A program made the position numbers and the translations under genes. Below the pieces are notes generated by a model. The model saw nothing but the letters and a program-made list of their open reading frames with translations. It made no database searches and was not told the DNA's origin. This document shows, piece after piece, positions 32,414 through 40,756 of a DNA stretch of 64,000 nt; positions within the stretch are counted from its first letter, which is position 1; every line of letters begins with the position of its first letter. Location of the stretch: IMG/VR virus record IMGVR_UViG_3300034073_005193, positions 56,840 to 120,839 of that record; one strand, given 5' to 3'. The DNA is from a virus.

Positions 32414-34238
32414 AATCAATAAAACAGCATATCCTCAAGGTCATGCCGATACCCACATTAAATCTTATGATTTAAATAAATGGACGAAGACATCTCATGA
32501 TATTTCTATTTATGCTAGACAGGGCTATGATTATAATAAAATAAAAGACGAATTAACAAAAAATTGGGACGAAATGGAAAAAAAAGATTTTGCACATTGG
32601 ATGAAATACTATCAAAGCAATAGCCAGAACGCCTATAAAAAAGCACAATATCTTGAAGTTGCTCCTGGTGCTTTTGTTCCTGGTGCCATGCTTTCTAGTT
32701 CGCCCGATTTGAATGACTTAAAGACAAAAATTAAATTACCAGAAGAAGAAGATCCCCAATTTAAAATTAATAAAAAAATTAGATCTATTCTCAATAGATT
32801 AACCTCTGCTGAGAAACTTGCCACAGATCCGGATGTTCAAAGAGAATTATCCAAGCGATTAGATATTGGTTTGCATAAATGGCTTGAAGAATTACAAAGA
32901 GTAAAAAGATTAATACAAATTGCTCCTATTAAACACGCAAATTCTTCTATTTTAGAGGATTTAATTTTTAAAGAAGCAAATATATTGGCACACAAAGGTT
33001 TTCCCAAAACCGCACAAGAATTAATAAAAGTTGCACAACTTATTCCTACGCCCAAAGATCCTCAAGGATCCCCACCTGCCCCTGCGCCCGCTCCAAATCT
33101 TCCTGGTGGTCCCCCTGGTCCTCCTTTAGACATGCCTCCTCCGCCTGATGCACCTCCTGGCGCTCCTCCTGGTCCTGGTGTTCCTCCAGGCGGACCTCCT
33201 GGCGCACCCCCAGCACCTCCAGGCGGCGGGCTAATTCCCACCGATCCTAGCCAGCTTCCTCCGCTTAAACCAAATCCTCCAAAGCCTGCAGAAAAGCCAA
33301 AGCCCAAAGGGCAAGAAGCATTGGATGAAATGCTTGGCAATTTAAATTCAAATAAAAATAAAGATAATAATAATATCGTAGACCCTCTTGTAGATGATTT
33401 GGCAGGAATGACAATTCAAGCCAAAGAAGATGAGTTTGCTGAGATAGAAATTGTTGCTCAAGCTCTTCCTCCAGAAATGGCTACAACGCCTGTAGATGTT
33501 CCATTTTCAGCGCCATCAGCTATTCCTGTGCCATCCCCAGAACCAACTGGATTGCCAAATGCTAATCTTCCCGCATCAACTCCAGTAAAGGCTCCCCCTG
33601 CTTCAGCAGTTAAGCCTAAACCAACAATTGAAGTTTCTGAAGATGAAGATAAATTTGCAGACACTGTAATTCATAAAAAGACAGATGACTTATTAGAAAG
33701 TGCTCTTTCTTCAATTACAATAACAGATGTAATTGAAAGACTAGATACTTTAGTTAACTTATTTAGAACTAGAGAGATACCAAGACAATTAGCCATCATC
33801 GATCTTATGATGGATCAATTAAATTTAAGTTCATTCTTCCCAGGTCTAGCAGAAGCTTCTTCTAAAAGCTTGGAAAGCAATCAATATGCTCTTTCTCGTA
33901 TTGAAGAAGTTTTATCTAAGCTCAAGGGCTCAATTAAAAATGACAAATCTAAAGAAATAGATCTTTTAGGTCAAGAAGCATCTACATCTCCTGATGCACT
34001 TGATGTAGAAGGTGTTAGATCGAGTCTACAGTCCTTAGAAGATAAGGAGAAAGCAAGAAAACAACAAAAGAAACAAGAGGAATTAGCAAAAATAGAAGAA
34101 GAAATTCCAGAAATAGAAGTAGAAGAAGACTTGGCGCAACCAGTAGAAATGCCTGCCAGCATGACTGGAAGAACAGCTCCATTGGCTCCTCCAATTACGG
34201 CTCCAACGCCTCCAGCCGCAATCAGACCAACGATATAA
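32406..34238 (+). CDS. Structural protein with long Pro/Gly-rich linker, 610 aa
   Basis: Overlaps the previous gene by 8 bp. An N-terminal helical domain (about 1-215) contains I-N-K-T-A and the shared module (E-A-N-I-L-A-H-K-G-F-P-K-T-A-Q-E-L-I-K-V-A). A Pro/Gly/Ala linker follows (about 220-300), then a region with acidic patches and Pro-rich spacers (about 310-415). A C-terminal helical domain (about 420-560) ends in another Pro-rich tail. The P-P-G-x-P-P-G pattern resembles linkers in other proteins of this window (42511 end, 43400-43600, 63500-63720). No enzyme motif. Confidence 0.6.
   Translation: MNKINKTAYPQGHADTHIKSYDLNKWTKTSHDISIYARQGYDYNKIKDELTKNWDEMEKKDFAHWMKYYQSNSQNAYKKAQYLEVAPGAFVPGAMLSSSPDLNDLKTKIKLPEEEDPQFKINKKIRSILNRLTSAEKLATDPDVQRELSKRLDIGLHKWLEELQRVKRLIQIAPIKHANSSILEDLIFKEANILAHKGFPKTAQELIKVAQLIPTPKDPQGSPPAPAPAPNLPGGPPGPPLDMPPPPDAPPGAPPGPGVPPGGPPGAPPAPPGGGLIPTDPSQLPPLKPNPPKPAEKPKPKGQEALDEMLGNLNSNKNKDNNNIVDPLVDDLAGMTIQAKEDEFAEIEIVAQALPPEMATTPVDVPFSAPSAIPVPSPEPTGLPNANLPASTPVKAPPASAVKPKPTIEVSEDEDKFADTVIHKKTDDLLESALSSITITDVIERLDTLVNLFRTREIPRQLAIIDLMMDQLNLSSFFPGLAEASSKSLESNQYALSRIEEVLSKLKGSIKNDKSKEIDLLGQEASTSPDALDVEGVRSSLQSLEDKEKARKQQKKQEELAKIEEEIPEIEVEEDLAQPVEMPASMTGRTAPLAPPITAPTPPAAIRPTI
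33065..33300 (+). repeat. Imperfect Pro/Gly-coding repeat
   Basis: CCTCCTGG- and GGTGGTCC-type units encode an imperfect P-P-G/P-G-A-P-P series inside the 32406 gene. The base composition here is much more C/G-rich than the surrounding AT-rich DNA. It looks like a low-complexity linker and not a mobile or CRISPR repeat. Confidence 0.7.
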
Positions 34239-34243
34239 ATTAA

Positions 34244-34969
34244 ATGAAATTAATTGAAGTACTTGAATTAATTGACTTTACTGCACAAGAAAAAGGCTTG
34301 TCAAAGCCTTTTATTTGTGGAGGTTTGCCAAGAGATAAAATCATTTATAAATCAATGGATTTAAGCGATGTTGATATTACAAATGGTGATGCTACCATTC
34401 ATCTCTTAGCAAAAGAAGTCTATTTAAAATTAAAGCAGTTTGGTGCCACATATGTTGTGAAAAGTGATGGTCATGCCACTATTATGATTGGGCTTGTTAA
34501 ACTGGATTTTAGTTCTAATTTCATTTTGCCAAATTTAGAATTAATGTTTAATCAAAAAATGTCACCCCTACGACAAGAGTTAATTAGTAGAGATTTTACT
34601 TGTAATACAATGTTAATGTCGATGGATTTAAAAAAAGTTTATGATCCTTTAGGTGTTGCTGTAGATGCAATCATGAGAAAAGAAATTGACACTAATTTGG
34701 GTCCTGAAATTACATTAAGAGCATCTCCAAATAGAGCTGTAAGAGTTATCTATCTTTCTTCTAAATTAAATTTTAAATTATCTGAAAGATTAGAAAATTG
34801 GATTATTAATAATAAAGATATATTTTTACAAATAAAACCAAAATATATAGTAGAAAAAATTAACAAAGGAATGAGCTATAATAGCGAAAATACTATTAAT
34901 TTAATTAAAAAATTACAAATAGAAAATTACATCCCATTAAATTATCAAAATTTTAAAGGGATCTTGTGA
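34244..34969 (+). CDS. CCA-adding/poly(A)-polymerase-type nucleotidyltransferase, head and neck only
   Basis: Class II tRNA nucleotidyltransferases add CCA to tRNA 3' ends. The motifs are good: G26-G27-x-x-R30-D31, the catalytic pair D42-x-D44 (L-S-D-V-D-I-T), L-D-F-S as a further strand, S-R-D-F-T-C-N-T-M (family R-R-D-F-T-x-N-A-M), and N-R-A-V-R-V-I-Y-L-S-S-K-L-N-F as the neck. At 241 residues it stops after the neck, whereas bacterial enzymes run to about 400 with body and tail. No tRNA gene is in this window. It could repair tRNA 3' ends during infection or act on other RNA. Its place in a structural block is odd. Confidence 0.75.
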   Translation: MKLIEVLELIDFTAQEKGLSKPFICGGLPRDKIIYKSMDLSDVDITNGDATIHLLAKEVYLKLKQFGATYVVKSDGHATIMIGLVKLDFSSNFILPNLELMFNQKMSPLRQELISRDFTCNTMLMSMDLKKVYDPLGVAVDAIMRKEIDTNLGPEITLRASPNRAVRVIYLSSKLNFKLSERLENWIINNKDIFLQIKPKYIVEKINKGMSYNSENTINLIKKLQIENYIPLNYQNFKGIL

Positions 34970-35187
34970 GCAGAAGACAAGATTTAGATGTCAGACCCTT
35001 CCCGAATCCGGTAAGAAAAAATTATGATTATGGGGAAGGGCTATATTTTGGAAAAATGGACAAATTTAAAAGCGTTAGAGATTATTTAAATAAAAGAAAA
35101 CGTAAAAAAATAAATAAAAAAAGTTTACATGAATTAGTTGAGCAAATTGAAATCTTCTCTCAAGAAGTCTTAAACTTACAAAAGTAA
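34966..35187 (+). CDS. Small basic hypothetical protein, 73 aa
   Basis: GTG start overlapping the previous stop by 4 bp (GTGA). Basic and Arg/Lys-rich throughout (DVRPFPNPVRKNYDYG, then KSVRDYLNKRKRKKINKKS), ending in a helix. Could bind nucleic acid. No family recognised. Confidence 0.5.
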   Translation: MSRRQDLDVRPFPNPVRKNYDYGEGLYFGKMDKFKSVRDYLNKRKRKKINKKSLHELVEQIEIFSQEVLNLQK

Positions 35188-35188
35188 C

Positions 35189-35740
35189 ATGCCAATAGAA
35201 ACATTAAATAACAAAGTTCATTTAAAAGTTATCAGAGATAACAAGGATAAAATTTGTCCGTTTGGATTTGATGTTCCTGTTGGATGTCAAAACGCTGGAG
35301 AATTAGTAAAAAATTTATCTTTGGCAACAGACTTGGATAAAGCCGAAGAAAATAAAAAATATTTATTAAATTATGCCTCGGAAGAACCTGGCAGAAAATG
35401 TTTTTATGCTGACAAAATTTTAAAGAAAAACAATAAAGTTTTATGCACCTTTCCTGAACAGGAATCTGGCATAGAGATGCCTACAGGCTCTCCTTTATAT
35501 TATAAACCAATGAGTGGTACCTTAATGAGCGGATTAATGACATTCCCCTTAGGTTATTATAATGATAACGCTATAGATAGAGATTATTATTATGGATACT
35601 ATTCAATAGAGAGTGTTAGTGACGATCACTCAAATCAAATAGAAAAAAATTCTATTAAAGAAGAATTTTATAATGGAATAAAGAAATTATCAAATGCATC
35701 CAAGATATATAAGCATTTAAAACAAAAAAACAATCAATAA
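35189..35740 (+). CDS. Hypothetical protein, 183 aa
   Basis: Starts 1 bp after the previous stop. Five cysteines in the first 95 residues (I-C-P-F-G-F-D-V-P-V-G-C ... K-C-F-Y ... V-L-C-T-F) suggest a metal or disulfide-supported fold; the segment resembles small Cys-rich domains of virion proteins. The second half is Gly/Tyr-rich then helical. No family. Confidence 0.5.
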   Translation: MPIETLNNKVHLKVIRDNKDKICPFGFDVPVGCQNAGELVKNLSLATDLDKAEENKKYLLNYASEEPGRKCFYADKILKKNNKVLCTFPEQESGIEMPTGSPLYYKPMSGTLMSGLMTFPLGYYNDNAIDRDYYYGYYSIESVSDDHSNQIEKNSIKEEFYNGIKKLSNASKIYKHLKQKNNQ

Positions 35741-35784
35741 TAAATAATATTTTAGGATACTAGTATTTAAAAAGGCTCAGAAAA

Positions 35785-36750
35785 ATGACTATTAAAATTG
35801 CTCAACAATACACAGCTGGTGGAAACTCCTATTTAGAGGGGGAGCGTATGACTCCAGAAGAATTTTTAAAAGGTACTTCTATGAGTGACGTATCCGATCT
35901 TCGTGTAGAAATTGAGCTTTCTCCCGAAACAGAGATGGAAGAAGAGCTTATGGAACATAGCCCAAAAGTAGAGGGTGAAATTCATGTTTCAAGCGATGAT
36001 GAAGATTTTGAATTTGATGAAAAGAAAGAATTTTCTTTTATTTTAGGTAAAGTTCCAGGGTCTGATTCTGAGGAGGAAATTGAAGAGCCTTCAGAATTAC
36101 AAGTTTCCGAAGATGATGACAAAATTCAAATTGAAGATGATCCATGGAAATGGAAGCATGAAAAATTCTTACATTGGCTAGAAGATAAATTAAAAAATGT
36201 TCCAAAACACAATGGCAAAGATGTTTCTGGTTTAGAAAAAGCCATGGCTTATTTAGAACATTTAGACAAAGAATGCTCTAAAGCAAGTAGAACTGATTTA
36301 AATAACGTGATTGATACTCCCAAGCTAGAAGATGCTCGTAAGCAAATTATTGATGGCATCGATCGATTATTTGATAGATTGCAAAAAGTCAATGCCATTA
36401 GAGGTAAAAAAGGCAAAGGTATGAAAAAGAAAGCCTCTGAAGACAACTCAGAAGGCTTTGTAAAAGAAGCTAAATCAATTCATTTTGAAGTTAATGTACC
36501 ATATTTTATTAGCTTATTAGCTAGGATTTGCATTAATGCTTCTGTTTCTGCTGGGCATGATATTGAAGAAGTTTTTATGGATTTAGCTAAAAAATATGAA
36601 TTAACAAAACAGCAGAAATTAGAAGTAGTAACATTAATTGAAGATATGGGCTATGCTTCTGTTTGGAGAGATCGCTCTAAGATGCTAGATGAAGAAATTG
36701 ATTTAACATCATCTGAAAACGGTGATTGGGCAGCTCAATATCCAGCTTGA
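35785..36750 (+). CDS. Hypothetical structural protein with acidic N-terminal half, 321 aa
   Basis: Starts MTIKIAQQYTAGG, with the I-K-I-A leader seen on several structural proteins here. Residues 15-115 are highly acidic (many D/E runs) and probably disordered. Helical segments follow (W-K-W-K-H-E-K-F-L-H-W-L-E-D-K-L) and a linker M-K-K-K-A-S. The C-terminal alpha-helical domain (about 230-321) includes P-Y-F-I-S-L-L-A-R-I-C-I-N-A-S. Probably part of the head or neck; located just before TerL. Confidence 0.6.
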   Translation: MTIKIAQQYTAGGNSYLEGERMTPEEFLKGTSMSDVSDLRVEIELSPETEMEEELMEHSPKVEGEIHVSSDDEDFEFDEKKEFSFILGKVPGSDSEEEIEEPSELQVSEDDDKIQIEDDPWKWKHEKFLHWLEDKLKNVPKHNGKDVSGLEKAMAYLEHLDKECSKASRTDLNNVIDTPKLEDARKQIIDGIDRLFDRLQKVNAIRGKKGKGMKKKASEDNSEGFVKEAKSIHFEVNVPYFISLLARICINASVSAGHDIEEVFMDLAKKYELTKQQKLEVVTLIEDMGYASVWRDRSKMLDEEIDLTSSENGDWAAQYPA

Positions 36751-36757
36751 AGGTTTT

Positions 36758-37414
36758 ATGTCTCGTAATGGCGCTTTTATAAGAGATAGCTCTGGTTCTA
36801 GTTCTTCTTGGTTAGAAGAATTTGCTTCTGAATGGGAAAAGAAAGCAACTACTACAGCTGTAGATGAAGCTAGAAAAAGACAAGCTGAACTAGATTTCTA
36901 TTCTCAAATTTCTTCTATTGTTGGCGGAAAAAGAAAACATGCTACCGTTGACTCTATAGTGCAAGAATATCAAGAATTAACTGGTTTAAAAAAATATTTA
37001 CAAACTTTAGCTGAGCAAGATCCCAAATCTCAAGAAAAAATTAAAACAGCTCAATATAATTCAGAAAATAATTCTGAAAAAGTATTAATAAATGTAAATG
37101 AAGACATGTTGCCTTCCGACATGTCAGATACTCTTAAAGAACAAATTAAAACACTTATTAATAATAAAATTGAAACTTATAATGGATTTATTTCAATTCC
37201 TGCAATTCAGGATGATTTATTAAAAAGCTTAAAGCACCAGGGAATAGAAGCTCATCAAGTTTATGATTCTAATATGGTAAAATTTATTGGTAATTGCTTG
37301 CGAGATTATCAAGAACATCACCCCAGACAAGATAATCATAACCCTCATTTAGGGGAAGCTATTATAGAAATAGAAGATGATGGCAAATTCATGCCAACAT
37401 TGCAAAAGAAATAA
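36758..37414 (+). CDS. Hypothetical protein upstream of TerL, 218 aa
   Basis: ATG 36758 with AAGGTTT upstream; the frame reaches back to 36722 but overlaps the previous gene. A Ser-rich start (S-S-G-S-S-S-S-W-L-E-E-F) is followed by helical segments containing K-K-A-T and K-T-A-Q motifs, and an alpha/beta C-terminal part (V-L-I-N-V-N-E-D-M-L-P). It lies 9 bp before the large terminase gene. A small terminase or packaging accessory is possible. Confidence 0.5.
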   Translation: MSRNGAFIRDSSGSSSSWLEEFASEWEKKATTTAVDEARKRQAELDFYSQISSIVGGKRKHATVDSIVQEYQELTGLKKYLQTLAEQDPKSQEKIKTAQYNSENNSEKVLINVNEDMLPSDMSDTLKEQIKTLINNKIETYNGFISIPAIQDDLLKSLKHQGIEAHQVYDSNMVKFIGNCLRDYQEHHPRQDNHNPHLGEAIIEIEDDGKFMPTLQKK

Positions 37415-37423
37415 TATTATTTA

Positions 37424-39292
37424 ATGAGCAAGAAAGAAAAAGATTTATTTTCAGAAATGAAAGAAAAGATCCTGGAAATGGATCCTGTCTATTGGTGTGA
37501 AAAATATTTGACCATTGATGGAAAGCCTTTAAAATTAAGAGATGGTTGGGAGCCATACATTGATATTTATAGATATGTTGGAATGAATGCCCTAAATAAA
37601 AAGGGTAAAAAAGTTATATTTTTAAAGGGTCGTCAAGTCGGTGGAACCATGGCGGCTTTATTTATTGAATTATTTTTATTAGCCTCTGGTCAATATGGAA
37701 CGAAAACTAAGCCGCCAATTAGAATCATGCATTGCTTTCCTCAGTTGGAGATGGCGAGAAGATTTTCTGTTACTAAGTTTGATACAGTGGTTAATACATC
37801 TAAACTTGTAGACTCTCCCAAAGATAAAATAAAAAAAGTTCCATATATTGAAACTCGCTTGATGCCAGACGCTGATTCTCAGCAGTTAAAATATTTTCAA
37901 GGAGGAAACCATATTTTTATTGAATCTACAGGCTTAACTGGCGATCGGTTGCGTGGTATTACAGCCGATATTTTTCTTGGAGATGAAATTCAGGATATGA
38001 GAACATCAGCCATTGAAAATGCTACAAAAAGCTTAACACAAGCCCAATACGGAGCTACTGGTGATGGAGTTCAATTTTATTTTGGAACACCCAAGAAAAA
38101 AGGCTCTGATTTTAATAAAAGATGGGCTGTGTCAAACCAACAGTTTTATCATTTAGGCTGTGAAAAATGCGAAAAAGATTTTCCATTATACACCCCCGGA
38201 AGTGATGATTGGGAAAAAATTTGGATCGAAGATTCTCTTCCGGAGTCTCATCCTAGTCACGGATTTATTGTAAAATGCGTTCATTGTGAGCATGAACAAG
38301 ATAAAAGATTTGCTGCTAAACGTGGAAAGTGGGTGGCGTACAATACAGATCCAAAAGTTCAATATATTGGTTTTCATTTAAATCAATTATATATTCCAAA
38401 TTTTCCCAGATGGAAAGTTATTGGAGAAAAGCCTGAAAATCACCCAGTTAATACTGAAAGAGCTTATAGAAATGAAATTCTAGGAGAATTTTATTCTGGA
38501 ACTAGCCAGCCAATTACCACGGATGAAATCGATCATGTTTGTGGAGAGCAGACAATGATGATGGCTTCTAGGCTGTCTTCTAGCCCTGACAGAAAGATTG
38601 TTATTGGATTTGATTGGGGTCAAAAAGTAGAAGATTCCGGTTCTGGAGACGAAGAATCTTCTGGCGGTAAGTCGTATAGCGTTGCGATCGTTTTAGTTCA
38701 AGAAGGTCCAAAATTATTTAGAATTGCTTGGGCTGAAAGATTTATGAAAAACGATTTAGATTATAAAGTAGAGCGAGCAGAGCAATTATTCAGAAGATAC
38801 AACCCTGATTTGGCATTAGGTGATATTGGCTTCGGATATGAAATATGTAAAATATTACAAAAAAAATATAGTCATAAATTTTTAGCAGCTAGCGGATTGC
38901 ATAATGTTAGCGGCAAATACAGATTAAAAGAAGAAGATAATTTAAATACAATTATCTTTGAAAAAGATTATGTTTTAGAACAAATTTTTGAAAAGTTCAA
39001 ACGTGGAGAAATTAAATTTCCATACAAAGATTATGAGAAAATAGCATGGTTAGTTGAACATTGCGCTAGCATGGATACAAAGATAACCTACGATCGCAGT
39101 GGCGAACCAATGACCAAATATGTTAAAGGTCATATTCCAAACGACGGTTTGATGGGATTAGTATATGCTTACGTTGGGGCTTTATCATTAGCCAGCAATA
39201 ATTTCAAGATTAAAAATCCAGAAAATTATAAGGAAGCTGGCGTAAGTAAAGACCCCCCTATTGCGCTTGGTTATTTTCCCAAGTGGCGCTGA
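37424..39292 (+). CDS. terL: Terminase large subunit
   Basis: Motor that pumps DNA into proheads and cuts it. ATPase: L-K-G-R70-Q-V-G-G-T75 (Walker A variant) and D-I-F-L-G-D187-E188 (Walker B). Nuclease: first carboxylate in I-G-F-D397-W-G and a later H-I-P-N-D-G near the C-terminus. A Cys4 zinc ribbon (C-E-K-C ... C-V-H-C) lies between ATPase and nuclease, as in GpA-type terminases. Length 622 is normal. Spacing of 9 bp after the previous gene; the portal gene follows after an antisense PhoH gene. Confidence 0.9.
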   Translation: MSKKEKDLFSEMKEKILEMDPVYWCEKYLTIDGKPLKLRDGWEPYIDIYRYVGMNALNKKGKKVIFLKGRQVGGTMAALFIELFLLASGQYGTKTKPPIRIMHCFPQLEMARRFSVTKFDTVVNTSKLVDSPKDKIKKVPYIETRLMPDADSQQLKYFQGGNHIFIESTGLTGDRLRGITADIFLGDEIQDMRTSAIENATKSLTQAQYGATGDGVQFYFGTPKKKGSDFNKRWAVSNQQFYHLGCEKCEKDFPLYTPGSDDWEKIWIEDSLPESHPSHGFIVKCVHCEHEQDKRFAAKRGKWVAYNTDPKVQYIGFHLNQLYIPNFPRWKVIGEKPENHPVNTERAYRNEILGEFYSGTSQPITTDEIDHVCGEQTMMMASRLSSSPDRKIVIGFDWGQKVEDSGSGDEESSGGKSYSVAIVLVQEGPKLFRIAWAERFMKNDLDYKVERAEQLFRRYNPDLALGDIGFGYEICKILQKKYSHKFLAASGLHNVSGKYRLKEEDNLNTIIFEKDYVLEQIFEKFKRGEIKFPYKDYEKIAWLVEHCASMDTKITYDRSGEPMTKYVKGHIPNDGLMGLVYAYVGALSLASNNFKIKNPENYKEAGVSKDPPIALGYFPKWR

Positions 39293-39296
39293 TATA

Positions 39297-40604
39297 TTAA
39301 AGCAATTTAATTGCCTCATTAGCGAGTTCGGATCTTTCTCCTTTGACTAGAGAAATGTGTCCTGCCAATTTAGATTCTTTAAATGCTTCTACTATTTTGC
39401 TAATGGTATTATTCATGGCATCTAAATTATTAACGTCTATTTGTTCAATATCTCCAGTACAAACAATTTTGCTACCAGTTCCAAGTCTAGTTAGCAATGT
39501 TTTGGCTGCATTAGATGGTAAGTTTTGAGCCTCATCGATAATAATTAATGCGTTGGCTAAACTTCTTCCACGAGCATAAGCTAAAACATCTAGCTCTATT
39601 TTATCCTTTTTAATAAAATATTCTAAATTATCTCTCCAAGTTAAAGAATTCTTTTTATCTTTTCCACCGCTATTGCTTGCTAATAGTGCTTCAAAAGAAT
39701 CAAATATGGCTTGGAAATATGGTTCCATCTTTTCATATTTATTGCCTGGCATATAACCCAAGTCTTTACCAATGGTCTCTACAGGGCGATAAATAATTAA
39801 TTTATCATATTTTTGTTTTTCTAAAACCAATTCTAAAGCCGAGGCAAGGGTGAGCAATGTTTTACCAGATCCTGCTTGCCCCATTACTGTTACTAGTGGG
39901 ATACTGCTATCCATTAATAAATCTAATAAGCAAGTTTGTTCGTTGCTTCTGGGATTTATTCCCCAAGCACTTTGTTTTTTTACTAATTTCACCTTATCAT
40001 CAGATACTTTTCGTGCAAGCGCTAATTCATAGCCACTATCATCAATGAATAAGGCAAATTGATGCGGTAATAGTTTAATATTATAGCATTTTGGATTAAA
40101 AAAGCTATTTTCCATTAAATCCTGATAGGCATCTGGATGATTTATTTCTGTAATTCCTGAATAAAATTCATTAGTTTTTGTTAATTTATCTTCATATTCT
40201 TCTGCTTGAATTCCTAAAGCTTTTGCTCTAATTCTTAAGTTAATATCTTTAGATAAAAGAGTGGGTATGCTTTTACCTTTTTTATATTTTAATGCGCAGG
40301 CTAATATTTTATTATCACCGTAAGATGGATCTTTTCCAATAACATCTTGATCTAAAACATCAACTTTTAAAATTGATTTAGAAGGAAGAGTAATGCCATC
40401 AGCTAAATTTTCATTTTCAGAAAGTTTATCTATTTTTTTAATGAGCATTCTGGCATTTTTGCCGATCTCATCTCTATATGATTTTAGCTTATCTAATTCT
40501 TCTAATACTGTAATCGGCAAAACTAATATCGAATTTTTAATTTCAGTTAAACATCCGGGAAAGTTGACAAGGATAGAGGTATCTAGTATATATGTTTTTT
40601 TCAT
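39297..40604 (-). CDS. phoH: PIN-PhoH ATPase (PhoH2-type RNase/helicase)
   Basis: A 435-residue fusion of a PIN RNase domain and a PhoH ATPase. PIN: D8 in Y-I-L-D-T-S-I-L-V, E35/E36, D97 (G-D-N-K-I-L-A) and D120 (L-L-S-K-D). PhoH: Walker A G242-Q-A-G-S-G-K-T249, the Y-R-P-V-E segment and Walker B I-I-I-D357-E-A-Q-N. Such fusions are seen in bacteria as RNA-cutting helicases, and phoH genes are common in phages. It is encoded against the flow between TerL and portal; its stop is 4 bp from the TerL stop, so the two converge. Confidence 0.88.
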   Translation of the reverse strand: MKKTYILDTSILVNFPGCLTEIKNSILVLPITVLEELDKLKSYRDEIGKNARMLIKKIDKLSENENLADGITLPSKSILKVDVLDQDVIGKDPSYGDNKILACALKYKKGKSIPTLLSKDINLRIRAKALGIQAEEYEDKLTKTNEFYSGITEINHPDAYQDLMENSFFNPKCYNIKLLPHQFALFIDDSGYELALARKVSDDKVKLVKKQSAWGINPRSNEQTCLLDLLMDSSIPLVTVMGQAGSGKTLLTLASALELVLEKQKYDKLIIYRPVETIGKDLGYMPGNKYEKMEPYFQAIFDSFEALLASNSGGKDKKNSLTWRDNLEYFIKKDKIELDVLAYARGRSLANALIIIDEAQNLPSNAAKTLLTRLGTGSKIVCTGDIEQIDVNNLDAMNNTISKIVEAFKESKLAGHISLVKGERSELANEAIKLL

Positions 40605-40756
40605 TTATCTTTTAGCCGTTTTGAGAGTTAAAATTCCAGATTTAAAAAGACTATTATTATAGTATTTTTATTAGATGATCTGTAACTCCTTTTAGGTTAT
40701 AGGTAGATTTAACAGCTCTTAACATTATATATAAATATTATCAGGAAGGCTTCAGA
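40605..40756. promoter_or_regulatory. Divergent intergenic region between phoH and portal genes
   Basis: The gap holds promoter-like sequence for both directions. Leftward, CTATAATAATAG (TATAAT core) lies 40-60 bases before the phoH ATG. Rightward, TATATATAAATATTA at 40726-40740 resembles T4-type late promoter cores (TATAAATA) and lies about 17 bases before the portal ATG, with AGGAAGG as RBS. Assignment is by eye. Confidence 0.45.

Noticed and set aside
33062-33340. Minus-strand Gly/Ser-rich frame opposite the Pro-rich linker.
   Set aside because: Shadow of a low-complexity coding region on the plus strand, with no RBS.
34244-34969. Evidence for tRNA genes beside the CCA-type enzyme.
   Set aside because: I saw no cloverleaf or T-arm GTTCRANNC pattern with matching stems in the window.
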